Shown: one piece after another, positions 9,670 to 36,221 of the stretch | Position numbering within the stretch: the stretch's first letter is position 1 | Layout of the letters: the number at the start of each line of letters is the position of its first letter | DNA from: Mesostigma viride | Taxonomy: Eukaryota; Streptophyta; Mesostigmatophyceae; Mesostigmatales; Mesostigmataceae | Length of the DNA: 64,000 bases | NCBI GenBank assembly: GCA_009746045.1 | Contig: RPFO01000406.1 | Location: 367,501 to 431,500, forward strand | Direction: 5' to 3' | The notes under the pieces: model-generated | What the model was told of the DNA's origin: nothing | Database searches by the model: none | What the model saw: only the letters and a program-made list of their open reading frames with translations | Position numbers and translations under genes: made by a program

Positions 9670-11414
9670 TTAACCCGTGTTTTTTTACAACGCGATACAT
9701 CGCGTTGTAGGGTTAGAACGCGATGTATCGCGTTGTAATCTGACACGTGGCAAACCTATTAAACATGCAATTTTTGGTCTGAAACTTTCAAGATAGGTCA
9801 GAAACATCTCATAGAATTCAAGAAAAAATCCTGGTATTTTTGGTATTTTTTTTGTGACAGCTGCAAACAAATATGTACCACTGAAATCAGGCATTTTCGC
9901 GGGACGAAGGTGAAGACGACGGCGATGGCGGCAGGTAGATCTCGCCAGTTTTCGCGCGAATTTCAGTGGCTGTTGGGTAGCACGACCATGATGATGCGTT
10001 CAAAGGTTGATAATTAGGTTTCTACGAGTTTGTTGAGGTACTGGGGCAAAGGAAACGTAGTTTTTTCCAGTTTCTCACCCAACTTTCATGCGGAAACCCT
10101 GGAAACCGGCATACATATTATTACGTCAAGACTCGGGTCTGCTGCGGCACCATGCTTGGTATTTCCACGGTGTTTCGACTTCTTAACACATGTTTATTCA
10201 TTCCGAACGCCCGGACTCTCGGCTAAACCGAGATTTGTGCAGTCTTTTATTGGGTAGCTCCGGGCATGATGGTGCCTGCAAATAGCGTAAGGCGTGACCG
10301 TGGCTATTGCTACGGTATGCTGTATTTTCCTGGAAATGGCCTCTGCCACCGGCTCAATAGTGCTTGCAGGCGTAAGTATATCGTGTTTCTGCCTAGTTTC
10401 TGCCAGTTTTCCACTTATTTTTACCGACGTCTGCCCAGCCTCTCTAAGACCGCCATCCTACTCGACGTTGCTTGCATGTCAGCCATAGCAGGTTGCAGCT
10501 GTGCAGTATATAGGTGCTGTATACGTCGTCAAGCCGTGAATATATCGTGAGGATTGGATGTTGATGGTTTATACTGCATTGATTGTGCAAGAAGATCAGC
10601 TAGGTGCCCACAATCATGGTGTATAATCATGTGTTGTTAGCATCTTGCCACCATTTGCTAGCATGCATTCCAGCGTCATCTTTGCCTGCATGTAAGCTCA
10701 TGGATCACTCAACCTATCCAAGCCTTGCATTACATGTGCCTCTTTCTTTCAGTATTGCACGCGTTATGGAATGAAAACCTAGCACCTCCGTTCCCACGAG
10801 GCATGTGCTCAACACGTTGTGAGAGTGGATGATGCTTTGGCTATGGCTGCCTGATTCAGTCATATTAGGTCATCCAGTCATGATGTTTGATGCATGTATG
10901 ATGCTGTATAACTTATACAACACCTATTTTCAACGTTTTGACCCTCCAAGCTCACTATGGCCCCGTTTATGGGGCTCGTGTCGTTGCGTAATGTTGTGAA
11001 GGGCTCTCATTTTTCCCACTGCGTTGTACTGCGTTGTACTTGTGATGCTAATGAAAAATAGCTCCAGTGGCCCAATGGGCCTGAGTTTTGTTTCACAGAG
11101 CCTGCATATGTTGCCCATAGCTCGTGCAAGAAGCCAGATTTTTTTCATGAACCATTTGTGAATAAGCACATGACTTGTGACCTAGGGTCAAGAAATCGCG
11201 GTCATGGTCAGACCCCCCTGTATTCAAACCAGTGTATCTCTCTAATGAATAAGCATTTTGTAGGTCTGAGTAGCTCAAAAAATCCTTTGATTTATGGGCT
11301 TTCAGGAAAGTATATACATGACCATGAAAAAAAATTTTCCTTAGGTGCTATACGCGTTCTAAAAAAAGCTTACAACGCGATATATCGCGTTCTAATTAAA
11401 AAAACACGGGTTAA
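9670..11414. mobile_element. piggyBac-like non-autonomous element
   Basis: The element 9674-11410 (1737 bp) begins CCCGTGTTTTTTTA and ends TAAAAAAACACGGG, with TTAA directly outside each end (9670-9673 and 11411-11414). TTAA duplications with CCC...GGG termini are the piggyBac signature. Inside each terminus are palindromic AACGCGATRYATCGCGTT modules, two on the left and one on the right. I find no transposase frame, so it appears non-autonomous. Confidence 0.8.
9687..9740. repeat. Subterminal palindromes
   Basis: Two adjacent near-perfect palindromes, ACAACGCGAT-ac-ATCGCGTTGT and AACGCGATGTATCGCGTT. A related copy sits near the right end at about 11374-11392. They could be transposase-binding sites (inference). 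Confidence 0.7.
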
Positions 11415-11879
11415 TGACAGTGATGTTTGATTGGCCGAAAGTGGCTTGTGGTAATGCAAGTTTAAGTTTTGCTGTTTGTTTCCTACATGAGCAATAATTA
11501 GAATTTCAGGGGGAACCTCAGTTGACAGTAACGCCTCATAAACTGCCCAAGTGCTCTTTACTACTTGCACTAGCTTGCACTACTAAAAATATGCGCACTC
11601 GTTCATGCATGCAAACCGGCTTGCATGCAGAGCGCACTTTTCGTTATAATTTCCAATCCCTGTCCGTGGAACAAGGAGGAGGCCGGGGGGAAAGAGACTC
11701 CCAGGTTCTCTCATGCCCGGCATGATGCATGCCACATCACGATTGCACGTACATGCATGCATGATCGATCGAGCCATGTGGTTGTCTCTTTGATATCGAT
11801 CAAGGTAGTGTTTTCTCTACTGTGACCTGCATGTTGATTTGCGTACCCGGGCAACTATCTAGGGGGGTCTGCATGACCC
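11415..11879. other. Intergenic, repeat debris
   Basis: No gene seen. It contains a partial GGTTGTCTCTTTGATAT motif at about 11777, just before the LINE fragment. Confidence 0.4.
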
Positions 11880-12545
11880 CAAGGTGCAGCCCTCAAGCTC
11901 CTCATGCGGCTTATCCTGAATTACCGTCTGCGCGCTGCCCTGGACGGGCACCTTAGTGAAAACCAGTTCGCGGCGCTTCCATTCCGGTCGCAACACAGTG
12001 AATGCAGGCGCTCTTTGCTACTCGACACCTCGTGGAGGAAATGCAGCGCCTCAGGCCTGGTGAGTCGATCTCCTTTGCACCTTGTGCTGGTGGACTTTAT
12101 CAAGGCCTTCGTCTCGGACGTGTTCTGGTCTGCATTGTGGCACATGCATTTTGATTGGCTCTGTTCCGGATTCCCGCGCCCCTCTTTGTGGTCATACACA
12201 AACTTTTGAAGGTCCACCACCTCGGTGCGCATGCACTTCGTACGGGTCCACTCCCCCATGCCCTCTCCAAAAGGGAGTGTGGCAAGGCTGGGTGCTCTCG
12301 CCATACTTGTTCATCCTTGTGGTGGACTACTTGACGACCCCGGCATTTCGCCCGTATGACGGGTCGTGTTGTGGTTGGGAACCCGGGGTGCTGGTAGCCA
12401 ACCGGCGTTGGCAAGTGGGGCTGACACACAGATCATGCCAGCGGAAAAAATTTAGACCGACAACACCACCCCGCTCCTGCCTCGAGGGTACAAAGCACGT
12501 GCATCGGCCTGGCTTGACTGTCTATATCGCGGCTGTCGAGGTGGT
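11880..12545 (+). pseudogene. Degenerate LINE reverse-transcriptase fragment
   Basis: About 660 bp align base for base, with many changes and small indels, to 19430-20058 of the full-length LINE. Shared landmarks are the C-T-C-A-T-G-C-G-G-C start of the palm, the L-V-D-F-I-K-A-F block (around 12090) and the C-P-L-Q-K-G-V-W-Q-G block (around 12270). The fragment is truncated on both sides, lacks the YADD region in frame and is broken by frameshifts, so it is an old dead copy rearranged after insertion. Confidence 0.85.
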
Positions 12546-14240
12546 ACCACATTTCCTTGCCCTGGTTGCGGGCATATATGCATGCATGGGTGTCAATGCC
12601 ACGGGCCATTGCATGGTTATACCTAGCGATGAACGTTGCCTAGCGATGCAGAAAGCAACGTTCATTAACGGGGAGATTGAAAATGTTAAAGAACCTTTTA
12701 TTTTATTACTTTTCCTCGTCATTTTCGGAAAGAAAACGCCAGGTCCTGCTTTATGCGCTGTCAACCCGTCCATGGGTGGCTGGCATTTCTTGCGCGCCTT
12801 GTCAGGAAAGATAGCATGCCATTGTACGTCTGTTATCCAGTGGTTACCCCCGAAGTCTATTGCGTTTAGAAATTTCCCTTTATTCTAAGCTTTCAGCACG
12901 GTTTCCTGGAAGGGTGCGTTGTTTTGTTCGCCACTTGCTGCATGCACGTCTCTAGTTTTCCGGCAGCTTTCAACCGATTCGCTTACGTTATGCGTGGCAA
13001 GCTCTGAAATCCTGTCTAGGATTGATTTGGGTAATATCAAGGTAAGCTGCTACGTTAATGTAATGATATATGGAAGGATTTGGATGGCAGAGTGCTTATA
13101 TTGCATATTCAACACGTACCCCGGCATGCCTCGAGGGCGGCATGCAACAAGCTGGCGAGCATATGAACCGTGCGTCTCAACGTGCTGCCGGAAACAAGGT
13201 GGCTATACTTCTCTTGCTGGCCATGCTTTGTATATGTGTAAGCTATGCTTACGTGTGTGTTCTCTTTAGATTTGTGGATCACAGCCACTATGCATCACAA
13301 TCAATGTGCTCTCAAGGATGCTAGCCATGCTTATGAGGATGGCTGCAAGCCATTTCTCTTATGGCTTTGCTGTATTTCGTGTTTGCGGTTACAGTTCTGT
13401 TTTGTTGGTTGGTTTTTGAACGGGGTGATGTGAACCTGCAGGGTTAGAACATTGTGTTATTATTGCTGGTTGATTGAGGCATCATCCTCTACTCTAAGTC
13501 AGCATAGCACGTGTATATGAGCATGCTGTTTATGCACCTTATTGTTGAGCATGGTTTACAACCATGGTGAGGTGTGGGGTGTGGCTAGCATGTACGAGTC
13601 ACCCATCTAATCCCACATGTTTCTGTTGCTATTGAACGTTGCTTGGGCCTCTAAACATTTCTGTTATTACCAATCATGAACATTGCCAACTATGCTACCA
13701 TAGTGTGGTGCTGCATGCTATGAATGACCTCTCTAGTACTCAAGGCTCATGCTCAGCTTGATCCTGCATTTGGTGGCTGTTTGTATAACTCAATTGGCAG
13801 CCGTCTATGTTAGGATTCTGATGATTTGTGGTGGGCAGGTGATGAAAAGGGTTATGTTTGAGCTCATGCCAGTCTATACTAGGGTTGAGGGGTGGCAGTT
13901 GAGGACACTAGTTTATGCCATCAGTCTAGCTCAGAATGACCTGAATTTTGATTCCAAGATAGTTTGCATGATAAATAACTTGCTGGCACCTTGTTTGCCC
14001 CACTTGGTGGTAAGCAAGGTTGTGATTGGTGCAGCCATTTGGCATAAAAACGTATTTTCGTGCATTTTTTTTCATACAAAAGAACATAACTGTTCACATA
14101 CGTGGTCAGAATGAGCTGAAAATTGGTGCCATTGATATTCCCACCCTGTGGAAGTTAATTTTATCTCCCTGGGCCCAACCCATGCGTATTTGATTTGATT
14201 TTTTTTTTTTAGTCACAAAAAAGACGTATTTTTCAGTAAA
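12546..14240. other. No gene seen
   Basis: AT-richer sequence with only short ORFs and no recognisable protein or element ends. It may be ancient transposon filler. Confidence 0.4.
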
Positions 14241-14250
14241 CTGCATAAGT

Positions 14251-15177
14251 CAGTATAAAATTCAGTCGGGTAGTATGCCCAGACGTGCGATTTTGGTGCT
14301 GCAAATTAGCTCCATTCTTTGGTCTGGGTATATAAGTCGGGGTAAAATTGGCTCTTTTTTAGCAAATTTAGCAAATTAGCAAATTAGCGGAAGGCGGGGG
14401 CCGAGATTAATTAAGAGGTACCTTGAAATTAAATAAGACGCACACCTCTATCGAGATATATGTTCGGAGGCGAATTTCTATTGGCGTTAATTTGTAGTAT
14501 TGTACGAAAACATGTCAAGGGTGACGGAAAGAAGGACTTATGTTCCAATTCAATTCAATGCACGACGGTATTGGACGGAGTTCCCGGTCTGGCAAGCGGA
14601 TTTTGGATCTCACGTTCAGAAAAGGGCTTGGGTACACGACGCGGCGCGACGTACGTTGTAAAATGGCTCGCAGAAAAGGAACCGTGGCGACTATTTGGCG
14701 CCGCGTCGGTCTTGACGTTGTTTGCTCCGTTGGATCTGCATCTACGGCGTTCGTGGGTTGTTTCGAAACCCGGTCGATGAGATTTTACGGAGAAGTAGGG
14801 TATATAAGTGATCTTTATTGTTTTCTTGATATAAGTGATCCTTTTTTGACCAAGCGGTGAACTGAATGTAGAAGTCGGAATGAATTATACGGTCTGACAC
14901 GTTGTCGTACTATACTACAACTTAACGCCAATAGAAATTCGCCTCCAAAAATATATCTGGATAGAGGCATGCCTCTTATTTAATTTCAAGGTACCTCTTA
15001 TTTAATCTCGGGCGGCGCCCTCCGGGAGTCGGGGTAAAATTGGTTAATTTGTAAACTGGGGACAACCTAGTCAGTATAGGATAAAATTCAGTCGGGTAGT
15101 ATGCCCAGACGTGCGATTTTGGTGCAGTATAAAATTCAGTCGGGTAGTATGCCCAGACGTGCGATTTTGGTGCTGCA
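14251..15177 (+). repeat. About 50-bp direct repeat, three copies around an inverted-repeat element
   Basis: The block containing TTCAGTCGGGTAGTATGCCC and GACGTGCGATTTTGGTGC occurs from 14251, about 15072 and 15125. One copy lies left of the inverted-repeat element and two tandem copies (53-bp period) right of it. An AGTCGGGGTAAAATTGG segment also lies on both sides. Confidence 0.85.
14394..15019. mobile_element. Long-TIR non-autonomous DNA element
   Basis: Two inverted arms of about 114 bp (14394-14507 and 14906-15019) share CCGAGATTAAWTAAGAGGTACC, AATTAAATAAGA and GGCGAATTTCTATTGGCGTT. The 400-bp core has no recognisable coding content. The arm length recalls MULE-type or foldback elements, but I could not define a target duplication. 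Confidence 0.7.
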
Positions 15178-15487
15178 AATTAGCTCCATTCTTTGGTCTG
15201 GGTGGGGATTTGAACAAAATATGGTGTTTGGTACACAAGTGTGGGGCCCGGGGTTGTCCTAGGCAATCCGTGCTTGTAGGACGTGTCGTTGCCAGATTTA
15301 GCTCCCTGCACTGGCTGCACATGTATTGTGATGGGCCTTGAACTCAACAAGTAGTGGGATGCATGCCCAAGGGTCATATTTATGGTCCCCCATCATCATT
15401 TGCATTGCCAGCATGGGTATTGAGTGCAAAACATGTGAATTCAATTTGGGGGGGGGCAGGTCCGTCCGGACCCCTTAACCTCCATCA
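15178..15487. other. No gene seen
   Basis: Unique-looking sequence between the direct repeats and a small LINE-tail insertion, with a G run at about 15450. Nothing to annotate. Confidence 0.4.
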
Positions 15488-15543
15488 TGTAGATCAGGCT
15501 AAACATACATATATTAATTAATTAATTAATTTGTGTAGATCAG
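15488..15543 (+). mobile_element. 36-bp LINE-tail insertion with 10-bp TSD
   Basis: TGTAGATCAG is duplicated at 15488-15497 and 15534-15543. It brackets 36 bp that are mostly a TTAA repeat, as expected for a reverse transcript aborted just after priming. Confidence 0.65.
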
Positions 15544-15893
15544 CAATAGTGTCTTGTAGTTTTAACCAGATCATGCACAAAACTGAAAATTACATCAAAT
15601 CTCAATAATACATTGAAGGGGGTAGGCTGCATGATCGCCATTAGTAATTTCATCGTATGGCAGCATTGGGAAGTCATGAACGCACTTTAGCGGTTTACGG
15701 TGTGACGAGCTATGGATGCCGAGAATGCTCATAACTTTTACATCCGGGCATGAAATTTGGTCGGGTAAATTGCAGTAGATGCGTCTTTCAAGGACGAACA
15801 CGATGATATAATTTTCAGCAGCCATCGCCCAAGATTTAGCGCAATATCATAAAACGCAGCACAGGCAGGGTTCGTAATTTTCCGGAACCGGCT

Positions 15894-17235
15894 ATGGCAG
15901 AAACTCCGTCAACCGCCTCCCCTTCTCTCTCCGAGAGGGAGGCTTCAGCGCCCAACACGATTACGCAACTAATTGCAGATGCGGAAACCATTGCGATGCA
16001 GCCCCAGGCAAACGCGGCCGCCATTACCGCCTCCTCCAAGCGGGTTTGCTTCTCCCCAGCCGACGAGATGGAGAGCCAGATCCCCCGCCATCGTCTTCCA
16101 AAGACACCCCCATTGACGACGCCATCGACGACGACGACGACGACGACGCTAACGACGCTGAGTTCGACCCAGCATCCTTCATGCCTGGCCAGGTTGTCGA
16201 CGAGCTCCGGTTCTTTTCGCTTACCGCCGAGCAGGCGCAGGCTATCCTGCACCACCTGAAGGCCAAAGGCAAGGAGATATATTTTCCTTACAGGTCTGAC
16301 GGGACCATTCCAGAGGACGACATCGACGAATTGGACGAGCCACAGCTTCGACTTTCTGTTTTCTTGAGCCATGCGCAGGCCCCTTGCCTCCGGGCACTCT
16401 TTGCCGCTTTCAGGACGCCGACCGCGGCACCGCCAACACCCCCGATGCTTCCCCGGAAGCAGCAGACCTGCACAAGCTCAATAAGAAAGTCGCAGACATG
16501 GCTGCCCAACTCGGCACCTTGTCCACCGCTATCCGTCAAGACACTGCCGAGCTCCGCTCCAGCATTGCCGAGGTCAAGGCCGCCCTGACCAGCCCGCCCC
16601 AACCAGCCGCCCCCGCACCGGCCACCAGCTACGCTAACATGGTCAAACAGACGGACATTGCCAACCTGATGGAGGATGCCGCACGCAGGGGGGCTGCAGC
16701 CCACAAGACTGCTATCGAGGAGGACCTGCGCTCACGCAGTATAGTGGTCCGGTATTTTCAGGTCGCACAGGAGCCTGAAACGGACCTGATGCTAGCGCAA
16801 CGCCTGTACCACAGCCTCATCGTGGGCAGGCTGCAACTGGGCAACGAACGCATCCGCATTGAGTCGGCAGCTTGGATGGCGGGCCAGCCTGGCCCCATCC
16901 GGGTGACCTTTGCGAATGTGGCCAGCAAGGTGAAGGTACTCCAGGCCCGCAAGCTCCTAGGCGGGAAGAACGCGCCGAGCCTCGACGACCTCCTCTCACC
17001 GGCCCAGCTAGTCATCAAGAATGGTCTGCTGGGCAGCGACGTGGCGATCAAGGCCAGGCAGGATCGCCAGAAGGTCTACGTCCGCCTCGTCCACGACACC
17101 CCCGTGCTATTCATCAACGGCCAGCGCACGGAGGCGCAGGCTCCGAACAAGCGGCACAAGTCGGGCCGTACCAGGCCCGCCCCAGCTGCGTCATCATCGT
17201 CTACGCACGTCCCGGGTATGGATGGCGCCCGGTAA
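15894..17235 (+). pseudogene. LINE ORF1 (RNA-binding protein), two frameshifts
   Basis: The frame starts at ATG 15894. It must shift near 16070 to pick up an Asp-rich segment, and again near 16400-16430 to reach the open frame ending at 17235. The C-terminal third has a coiled-coil-like stretch (L-N-K-K-V-A-D-M-A-A-Q-L-G, around 16470) followed by an RRM-like pattern (S-I-V-V-R-Y-F ... P-G-P-I-R-V-T-F-A) and a C-terminal domain. This is the order seen in L1-type ORF1 proteins (Transposase_22-like), which coat the element RNA. The tail is basic and Ser-rich. Recognition rests on domain order and position, not on a search. Confidence 0.7.
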
Positions 17236-17521
17236 GGGCACACCCTCGCGGCCTCGCGGTACAATAGGCTTTGGGCACAGCCTTTATAAACAAGCCCCTT
17301 TCCATCCTCATGTCGCACCGTGCGAGCATGATCAGGATGCAAGGTCGCCAGGCACGCCACGGTCAACCTTCCCGCCAATTTACCAGCCTTACACGCCTCC
17401 TAGCCCGCCTTGAGCGGGATGAGGCCCAGTCGACACGCCGGCGACCCCAGCCAGGACGGAGACGACGCATATCCGTCCTGAAAGAAAGCCTCCATGCGTT
17501 GACAAGCATTAACCCCAATCG

Positions 17522-17608
17522 CCACCCTCCCCCTCCCCCCCCCCCCCACCCCCACCCCCACCTCCAGCACTACCCTTCTCCACCCCCACCCCCACCCCCA
17601 CCCCCCCG
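17522..17608 (+). repeat. C-rich CCCCCA spacer between LINE ORFs
   Basis: An 87-bp stretch almost entirely of C with periodic A, just upstream of the endonuclease domain. It is G-rich on the opposite strand. The frame through it is open, so the ORF2 start cannot be fixed from sequence. Confidence 0.85.
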
Positions 17609-17620
17609 CTAATAGGGCAA

Positions 17621-20600
17621 CGGCCCATTCTTGGTATTGCAAGTTTTAACGTGCGCACCCTCCCTGCAGATCCTTCTACGAGCGGCGGCACCCCAGCACG
17701 CCAACGCGTCGACGAGCTGATCGCCCTGTGCGCCGACAACAAGATCGCTGTTCTTGGAGTCCAGGAGCACCGACGCACCGTTGACCCTCAGCACGCGGTC
17801 AACGGTCTGCTGGTCGACGACCTGCGTGCAGGCTGGCGGTTCCACTATGGTGGCGGCGACGCGCCGGGCCAAGGTGGTGTGGGCCTCTTGTGCTCGCCGG
17901 CAGCATCAGAGCAGCTCCAGTCCATCGTGCTGCGGTCCCCGCGTGTGCTAGTGGCCACTTTTTCGGCCACTGAGGGCCATTCACACCACACGCTAACCGT
18001 TATCGTGGGATATGCACCACATGCGGGTCGAGCTCAGGCGGAACGTGAGGCCTTCTTCGACGCCCTCAAGGAGGAGGAGGCCAACATCCCAGCTCGGCAC
18101 TTCCTGGTTATGCTGCTCGACGCCAACGCCACGCTGCCAGTTGGCACTGGGGGCGCTCAGTATTCCCCAACCAACACGACAGCCAACGGTAACACGCCTT
18201 TATTTGCGAATCTGCTGGCAGAATCTGCGCTGGTTGCATGCAATGCTTCTTTCGCACGCCCCGCTGAGCAGCTGGCCACCTTTTTTGGGCCGTCGGATCG
18301 GGTGGTGTGCCTTGATTATGTCTGCGTACGTCGGGCTCAGCGCCCCTCAGTTGTCGATGCTCGCGTCCTGCAAGATTCTGTCAGCACGGTGGAATCTGAT
18401 CATCGTCTCGTGCTCGCTCGCATCAGATTGCGGTTTCCTGGGGTGAAACCGTCGCGACAGCTGGCACCTCAGCCAGATCTGAAAGTGCTCCGGATTGTGC
18501 TGAAGGATGCCGACAAGATGTCAGCAGCAGAGCAGGCCGCTATGTCGCACAGGGATGATTTCCTGGCCGTATTCGACGCCGGGGGCAGCCGACAGCAGTT
18601 ACACGCCATTCCGCCGCCGGGGGATATTTCAGTGATCCTCCGTGGTGTCGCCGCCAAGTATCGCCTGGCTGCCCGCACCCTCCCCACCTTGCCTCCGCGT
18701 CGGCAGCTTGCTGTCCACCGTCACGCACCGACAGTGGTCGCCGCCAGGCAGATGCTCCGCCGCAACAGAGATCCGATCGCCAAACCTGGGCTGCAAGCAG
18801 CTCTGAGGGCCGCCTACGAGCAGGCTGAGAAGGCAGATGCTCAGCAGATGGTCAAGGACCTGCGCAGCTGCCAGCAGAAGCACGACGGCAAGGGGGCCTG
18901 GTTCTGGTACAAGCGCCTCGGGCACCCGGACGGCCTCGGCCGGCCCCACCGCCACGACGTCCCCGGCGCCCCAGCCAAGCGGCTTCGTACCTGGGCCACG
19001 GCCACGGCCGAGGTCGTGGGGACAGCTGCGCCGCCCCCACCCCTGCTCCCAGCCGCCGCCGCCCGCCCGGCCGCCCTGGCCGGCCCCGCTGGGCCCCCGC
19101 CCCGCCTAGGTCAGCGGCGGACTACCTAGTCCCCCCGCTGGTCGGCCCACTTGGCGACCCGTCTGACATGCCTCCTTTCACCTCTCGCGAGGTCACGGAG
19201 GCGGTCCAGCGCCTGCGTTATGACGCAGCCACCGGCTCTGACGAGATTCCGGCCGCAGTTGTAAAACTTGCAGCCGAATTCGAGGACACAGGTGTTATGC
19301 TGCTCTTCCGGGACATCTGCAACCGCCTTCTGCTGTCGTCGCAACCACCTCCAGCGGCCTGGCAACACAGTTTTCGCACGATGCTGTACAAGAACAAGGG
19401 GTCGCCTGCCGACCCCGGCAACTACAGAGGGGTGTGCATTCAAAGTGCCCCCCTCAAGCTTCTTATGCGGCTCATCCTGAACCGCCTGCGCACGGCCCTG
19501 GACGGTCACCTCAGCGAGACTCAGCACGGCTTCCGTTCAGGTCGCAACACAGTACAGGCGCTCTTCGCTACTCGCCGACTGGTGGAGGAACTGCAACGCC
19601 TTCAGCCTGGTGAGTCCCCTTTGCACCTTGTGCTGGTGGACTTCATCAAAGCCTTCGATTCGGTTTTCTGGCCTGCGCTTTGGGACATCCTCGAGTTGTT
19701 CCGGATCCCCCGCCCCCTGATTGCTGTCATCCGCAACCTGTATGAAGGGTCCACCACTTCGGTGCGCACTTCTTACGGGACCACGCCCCCATGCCCTTTA
19801 CAGAAGGGTGTGTGGCAGGGCTGCGTGCTGTCGCCCTACCTGTTCATTATTGTTGTCGAATACGTAATGATTCAGGCGCGCAAGCGATTTGCCCGCATCG
19901 TGGGCAGGGAACCAGGAGTGCAGGTTGCTAACAAATTCTGGCATGGCGGTGCGGACACGGAGATTCGGCTAGCAGACATCATTTACGCAGACGACACCAC
20001 CCTCTTCGAGGACACTGAGCACGTGCAGACATGGCTTGACTGCCTGGCTCTCGAGGCCCGTGCAGTGGGGCTTGAGGTCAGCAAGAAGACAGAGGCCCTG
20101 GCGGTTGGGCTCACCAACTCAGCGCCGCCCCTCTATCTCCTAGACGGCTCTCGAGTCCTGTATCGGGACCGCGTTAAGCTGCTGGGCAGCCTGCTCCCTA
20201 GCTGCGAGGTTGATGTGGACCATCGCATCTCCCTCGCCTGGCACGCTTTACGCCAGTACCGGGCCCTGTGGCGCAAGCCCCTGGGCAAGATCGAGAAACA
20301 GGACCTGTTCAAGGTCCTCGTCCTTCCTGTTCTCACGTATGGCGCCGAGACGTGGACCCTCACCGCCGACCTGGCCCGCAAGCTGGACGGCGCGGTCACC
20401 AGCATGCTGCGTTCCATTTTCAGAGTAGGATATGCTGCTCATGTCCGCAATGAGGACCTGTACCAGGGCATGCCCTATATCACCAGCACCATTAAGCAAC
20501 GCCGCCTGCAGCTAGTAGGGCACCTAGCTCGCACCAACCAGGTAGACACCTCACGTGGCCCCCCGCAGGACTGCGACCAGCCCAGCCTGGCCGGCACCTC

Positions 20601-20809
20601 CTGACGTGGGCTGGGCCCAGTGATGTTAGACGCCGCAAGGCCCGCACCTTCAAGAACAGCTAGTAGAGGACATGGGGGGCCTCGGCCTCTCCGTGATTTG
20701 GAAGAAGATGATGGACAAGGCCAAGTGGGCCCAGGTCATAGAGGACAACGAGCCCCCCCCAGTGGGGAAGCGCCCGCGTGTGCAATCCCGCGGGAGGCAC
20801 GCCAGATAG
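17621..20809 (+). pseudogene. LINE ORF2: AP endonuclease plus reverse transcriptase
   Basis: The endonuclease part runs to 19129. It shows G-I-A-S-F-N-V-R (N ligand), V-Q-E-H-R (E), L-D-A-N-A-T (DxN) and E-S-D-H-R-L-V (SDH), a complete exonuclease-endonuclease-phosphatase active site for target nicking. A frameshift near 19105 leads into the RT frame. Fingers and palm carry V-D-F-I-K-A-F-D (motif A, about 19640) and I-I-Y-A-D-D-T (motif C, about 19980), followed by a thumb and R-R-L-Q-L-V-G-H-L-A-R. Another shift near 20600 is needed to reach a basic tail ending K-R-P-R-V-Q-S-R-G-R-H-A-R at 20809. No RNase H domain is seen. The 5' boundary is the first clear endonuclease residue, not a start codon. 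Confidence 0.88.
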
Positions 20810-20948
20810 CTCCCCCTAGGGCAGCGTGCGGCTGCCTAGATAGATGTTGTAGTTAGAATGCTGTTAGGTAGATGTAGTAGGTAGCCAATATAGATAGATT
20901 AGACCGGTAGGAATGTTGCACCCATCCATCCATCCATCGGGGTTAATG

Positions 20949-20976
20949 CTCCGTGACTCCCCAACGGGAGCACGAG
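20949..20976 (+). other. LINE 3'-UTR hairpin
   Basis: Stem CTC-(C)-GTG-(A)-CTCCC, loop CAAC, GGGAG-CAC-GAG, with two single-base bulges, directly before the TTAA tail. Related copies at 3074-3101 (minus) and 3973-3998, and a compensated variant at 37384-37406, suggest it is the RT recognition structure. Confidence 0.75.
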
Positions 20977-21007
20977 TCTAATTAATTAATTAATTAATGA
21001 ACGCACT

Positions 21008-21581
21008 GGATCAAAGACGCAGTTATGAGCTTTTAAATAATTGGGAATTAGGTCCAAGGATTTATGATCATGTACTTTCCAGCCAGTGTGTAGCTGGATA
21101 CCATGCACACACATGGTATGTGGAAGTTACACATGTTCTTTACAAACACACTGGATTCCATCTTGGGGCATAGAATCGAATGGGGCTATGTGCCAGATCC
21201 TTTGACATTGACAGCGCCAGCCCCGTATTACACCAGATGGCATCTACCTATGTGCAAACACAACGTTGAAATGCGCCCCGCCAGCCACAACATCATCCAT
21301 GGACATTTCCATCCATCAATCCTGGTGACCTTCCCAGGTAGCAACACGCTTGTTGAACATACTAAGTGAGACAACTACATGTACATGTGTCAAGTAGTGA
21401 AAGTGCCTGTGAGTTACCCTGGCCATCTGTCTCCAAAGGCCAATCTTTGGCACAGCCCCAGACAGAATGTGGAAAGCGCGGCGGCATGCAAGGCCAGGCT
21501 TACCGATTACCCATACCTTGCCCCATTCATACCTAGCGCCAAATTGCAATATATTACTAATAGCACCATGCCTGGTAATCT
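21008..21581. other. 3' flank of exonuclease gene
   Basis: Spans the region downstream of the exonuclease stop (minus strand) and the LINE target side. The minus-strand motif TGTAA at about 21127-21131 could be its polyadenylation signal. No gene seen. Confidence 0.35.

Positions 21582-36221
<14,640 letters not shown>

Larger units (their letters stand above)
15676..21007 (+). mobile_element. Full-length LINE (APE-type non-LTR retrotransposon) with 11-bp TSD
   Basis: ATGAACGCACT occurs at 15676-15686 and 20997-21007 and defines a 5310-bp body (15687-20996). In order it holds a 207-bp 5' UTR, ORF1, a C-rich spacer, ORF2 (AP endonuclease plus reverse transcriptase), a short 3' UTR with (CATC)4, a 28-nt hairpin and a TTAA tail. 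The catalytic residues of both ORF2 domains are present, but at least four frameshifts break the ORFs, so this copy is dead unless they are sequencing errors. I could not place it in a clade with confidence. Confidence 0.88.

Noticed and set aside
12082-12888. 268-codon ORF as a gene
   Set aside because: The first part is the frameshifted LINE fragment and the rest is unrelated sequence without a domain.
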